DNA of 64,000 nucleotides from Nymphaea colorata (lineage: Eukaryota > Streptophyta > Magnoliopsida > Nymphaeales > Nymphaeaceae). The notes under the pieces are model-generated. The model worked only from the letters and a program-made list of their open reading frames with translations, was not told where the DNA came from and searched no databases. How positions within the stretch are numbered: the stretch's first letter is position 1; the number at the start of each line of letters is the position of its first letter. Position numbers and translations under genes: made by a program. The DNA is taken from assembly GCF_008831285.2 (NCBI RefSeq), contig NC_045145.1, positions 17,624,040-17,688,039 on the forward strand. Reading direction: 5' to 3'. Of this stretch, positions 62,230 through 64,000 are shown in pieces.

Positions 62230-64000
62230 TTTTTCCAGCTTATTCGAGGATTCATTAAAGGGAGGTGCTGGATGATCCCACTGTGTTTTTGCTATTTCAA
62301 GGGAAAATTATATCTTTGTATATATTTTGCTGGGTATGAGCGTCGGTTCATTCATAAGTTATCTTGTAGACACCTTGTTTTTGCTATTTCATCCATAGTT
62401 GTGATTATGGATGGACACTGCAGTTGCTCTCTTGCGGGATGTACCTTGTTCTTTTCTCCCTTACAATATCGATGGATATAGCTGGAGCAAGTGTTTTGTG
62501 ATTTCGTTGAAGCGGCTTACCGCTAGTTTCTCAAGTAAACTGAAATCGTGCTGTGCAACAAGTAGGTGGTCCTTGGCTGTCATGCAAGCGCTCATTGTTC
62601 GTATCCCATGATTTGTTACCCATTGTTCAAGCTGATGCCGTAGATCTACAACCGAGATCGAGGAACATAACTCAATGGGTTTGACCACTGCTCCCAAGAA
62701 TGCTCAGGCCTGAGTTTCCCTTAAAATGATCTGAAACAAAGGCTTGAATAGTGATAAATCAAAGTGAAATTATGGTGAAAACAGCCGTTGCTTCTCAACT
62801 ATGGAAGCAAATTTAGGCTTTAAAACTGGCCGGAGGATGGAGTTAGGGCCTTATAGTTGAAATATATCAAAAGCTTGATATTTGGGACGTGTTCTTTTTC
62901 TTTTAGTTTGCATCTTTCCATGAGGATATGAGGGGAGGGAGGGTCTGACTTGAGATACAGGGATGATGACGCAAATATTAGAAAACTATCTCATAATTCA
63001 CGCATCTTTTAAACAGAATATCTAAGATCCTTGTTAAATAACATGAGTTTGACATCTTGGGATCTTGGAATTAAAGATCATGGATTTGAAATCCTGGCAT
63101 CTAGGATTCCAAAATCGTAGGTCACCTTTGATCACTCCCTGGAGTTTTACTGCTGATTTAAAGAGGTCTCCAAGATCAGGTTTTCTACTTCTGTCAGTAA
63201 AAAATAATGAAAAGAAAAGTTCTTGATCAAAACGTCTTGTGGAACGCATCTCATCCCAACATTAGGAACCCCAATATCCCATTCACGCTCACCTGTGGTG
63301 CGCCGATTTCAAGTCTGACGAAGTTTTCTGTAATCCTCATTCAGGAGAAGTACCGTAATTGAGTTCCAGCCAGCACTCGTGCCCTGTATCTTTTGGAAAT
63401 AAGGTAAACTTTTTTCCTCACAACCTAACGGCGTTGGTCTCCTCATTTTTGCAGAATGCTAACTCAATTTTCCTCAAGGTGTTCTTCTCTTCTGTACCGG
63501 CTGCTACCCTCTGCAAGTTCAGAAGTAGTTGATGTGGTAACAGAGCAATCTCATGAAAGAGGCTCCACATTTTCTTCCATTAGAGCATTCTACTTTCACA
63601 CCAAACTTTTCTATTGACATTCATCCATTATTGAACAAATCGTTCAATCTCGCAATTCCATAAAACGCCTGACATTCTTTCATTCTTGTTGAGGAGAACG
63701 TTTGACATATTCAACTGACAAAACATAAACGTAGGTAGACATCTTATTTATTTATTCACTTTTTGGAGAATACAGGAGTCACCCAGGGGGTGAGAGACCT
63801 GGCCGAACTGGTTTAACTCGCTAGACCTATGCTGAATAGCAAGAACTTCCGCATCCGAGTGGCAAACCCATGTCAAGCACCATCACAGCATGCATCTTCC
63901 GTGAACTAAATCTCATACTTTGCCTTTGATGAACAGGTTCGCACGGCTTCTGCGACACTAAGGAACATATTGTCGTTACCAATCATCTCGTTCAACTTGG
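62230..64000. other. Downstream of MnmE, no gene seen
   Basis: The first 200-300 bp are probably MnmE 3' UTR. AT-rich DNA at about 62995-63125 with repeated words such as GATCTTGGAATT and GATTTGAAATCCT resembles patches near 7100-7220 and 28640-28700 and may be a diverged dispersed repeat. DNA near 63780-63830 looks like an intergenic repeat. Small open frames here match nothing. Confidence 0.4.

Noticed and set aside
1-64000. tRNA, rRNA, known microRNA precursors and CRISPR arrays
   Set aside because: I scanned by eye for B-box words, for the common conserved plant microRNAs I remember, and for spaced direct repeats; nothing convincing was found. A covariance-model search could still reveal divergent RNAs.

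Overview
This window is nuclear DNA from a flowering plant. The evidence is spliced genes with GT-AG introns, plant-only families (QALGGH zinc finger, P-class PPR, NaKR-type HMA protein, membrane-anchored ubiquitin-fold protein), an AT-rich background, frequent CT/GA and TA microsatellites, and small MITE-type transposons. The species cannot be told from the sequence. No CRISPR array, operon, phage, rRNA or convincing tRNA gene was seen.

Layout. (1) 303-1250, minus strand: an intronless GIS/ZFP8-type C2H2 repressor with a TATA box and CT-rich leader. (2) 1.65-16.7 kb: a long gene-poor stretch with two MITEs, a 38-bp tandem duplication, a hairpin, a GC-rich island and an LTR-like remnant. (3) 16743-18695, plus: an intronless PPR protein like Arabidopsis At2g15630. 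(4) 18.7-25.3 kb: gene-poor, with an orphan coding-like terminal exon at 20592-20702 and a MITE. (5) 25405-26310, plus: a DUF716/TMEM45-type membrane protein. (6) 26.3-32.0 kb: gene-poor. (7) 32017-33795, plus: a three-exon NaKR-like heavy-metal-associated protein. (8) 33.8-38.1 kb: gene-poor, with one coding-like block. (9) 38103-40950, plus: a two-exon 79-aa protein resembling only the C-terminal tail of ZC3H15/DFRP1 proteins, its intron carrying a foldback element. (10) 42248-45923, minus: a complete three-exon MUB gene ending in a CaaX box. (11) 47.0-54.5 kb, plus: an eight-coding-exon SF1/branchpoint-bridging-like KH protein of 945 aa with a 5'-UTR intron. (12) 55.2-56.3 kb, minus: an uncertain Cys-rich locus. 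(13) 56293-56693: a 401-bp Harbinger-type MITE lying directly upstream of (14) 56896-62229, plus: a complete ten-exon organellar MnmE (tRNA-modification GTPase) gene. (15) 62.2-64.0 kb: no gene seen.

The genes do not form a pathway. They are ordinary dispersed plant loci: transcriptional control (C2H2), organelle RNA and tRNA maturation (PPR, MnmE), splicing (SF1-like), membrane attachment of ubiquitin-fold modules (MUB), phloem/ion physiology (NaKR-like), a membrane protein of unknown role (DUF716) and a possible translation-factor fragment. Exon joins were worked out by hand from GT/AG sites, phase and family resemblance. All multi-exon models keep frame from start to stop. I found no clearly new system. 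The items most worth a second look are the DFRP_C-only small gene, the orphan exon at 20.6 kb, the degenerate GxxG loop of the SF1-like protein, the repeated pattern of two-copy tandem duplications, and CT tracts placed right behind first-intron donors.
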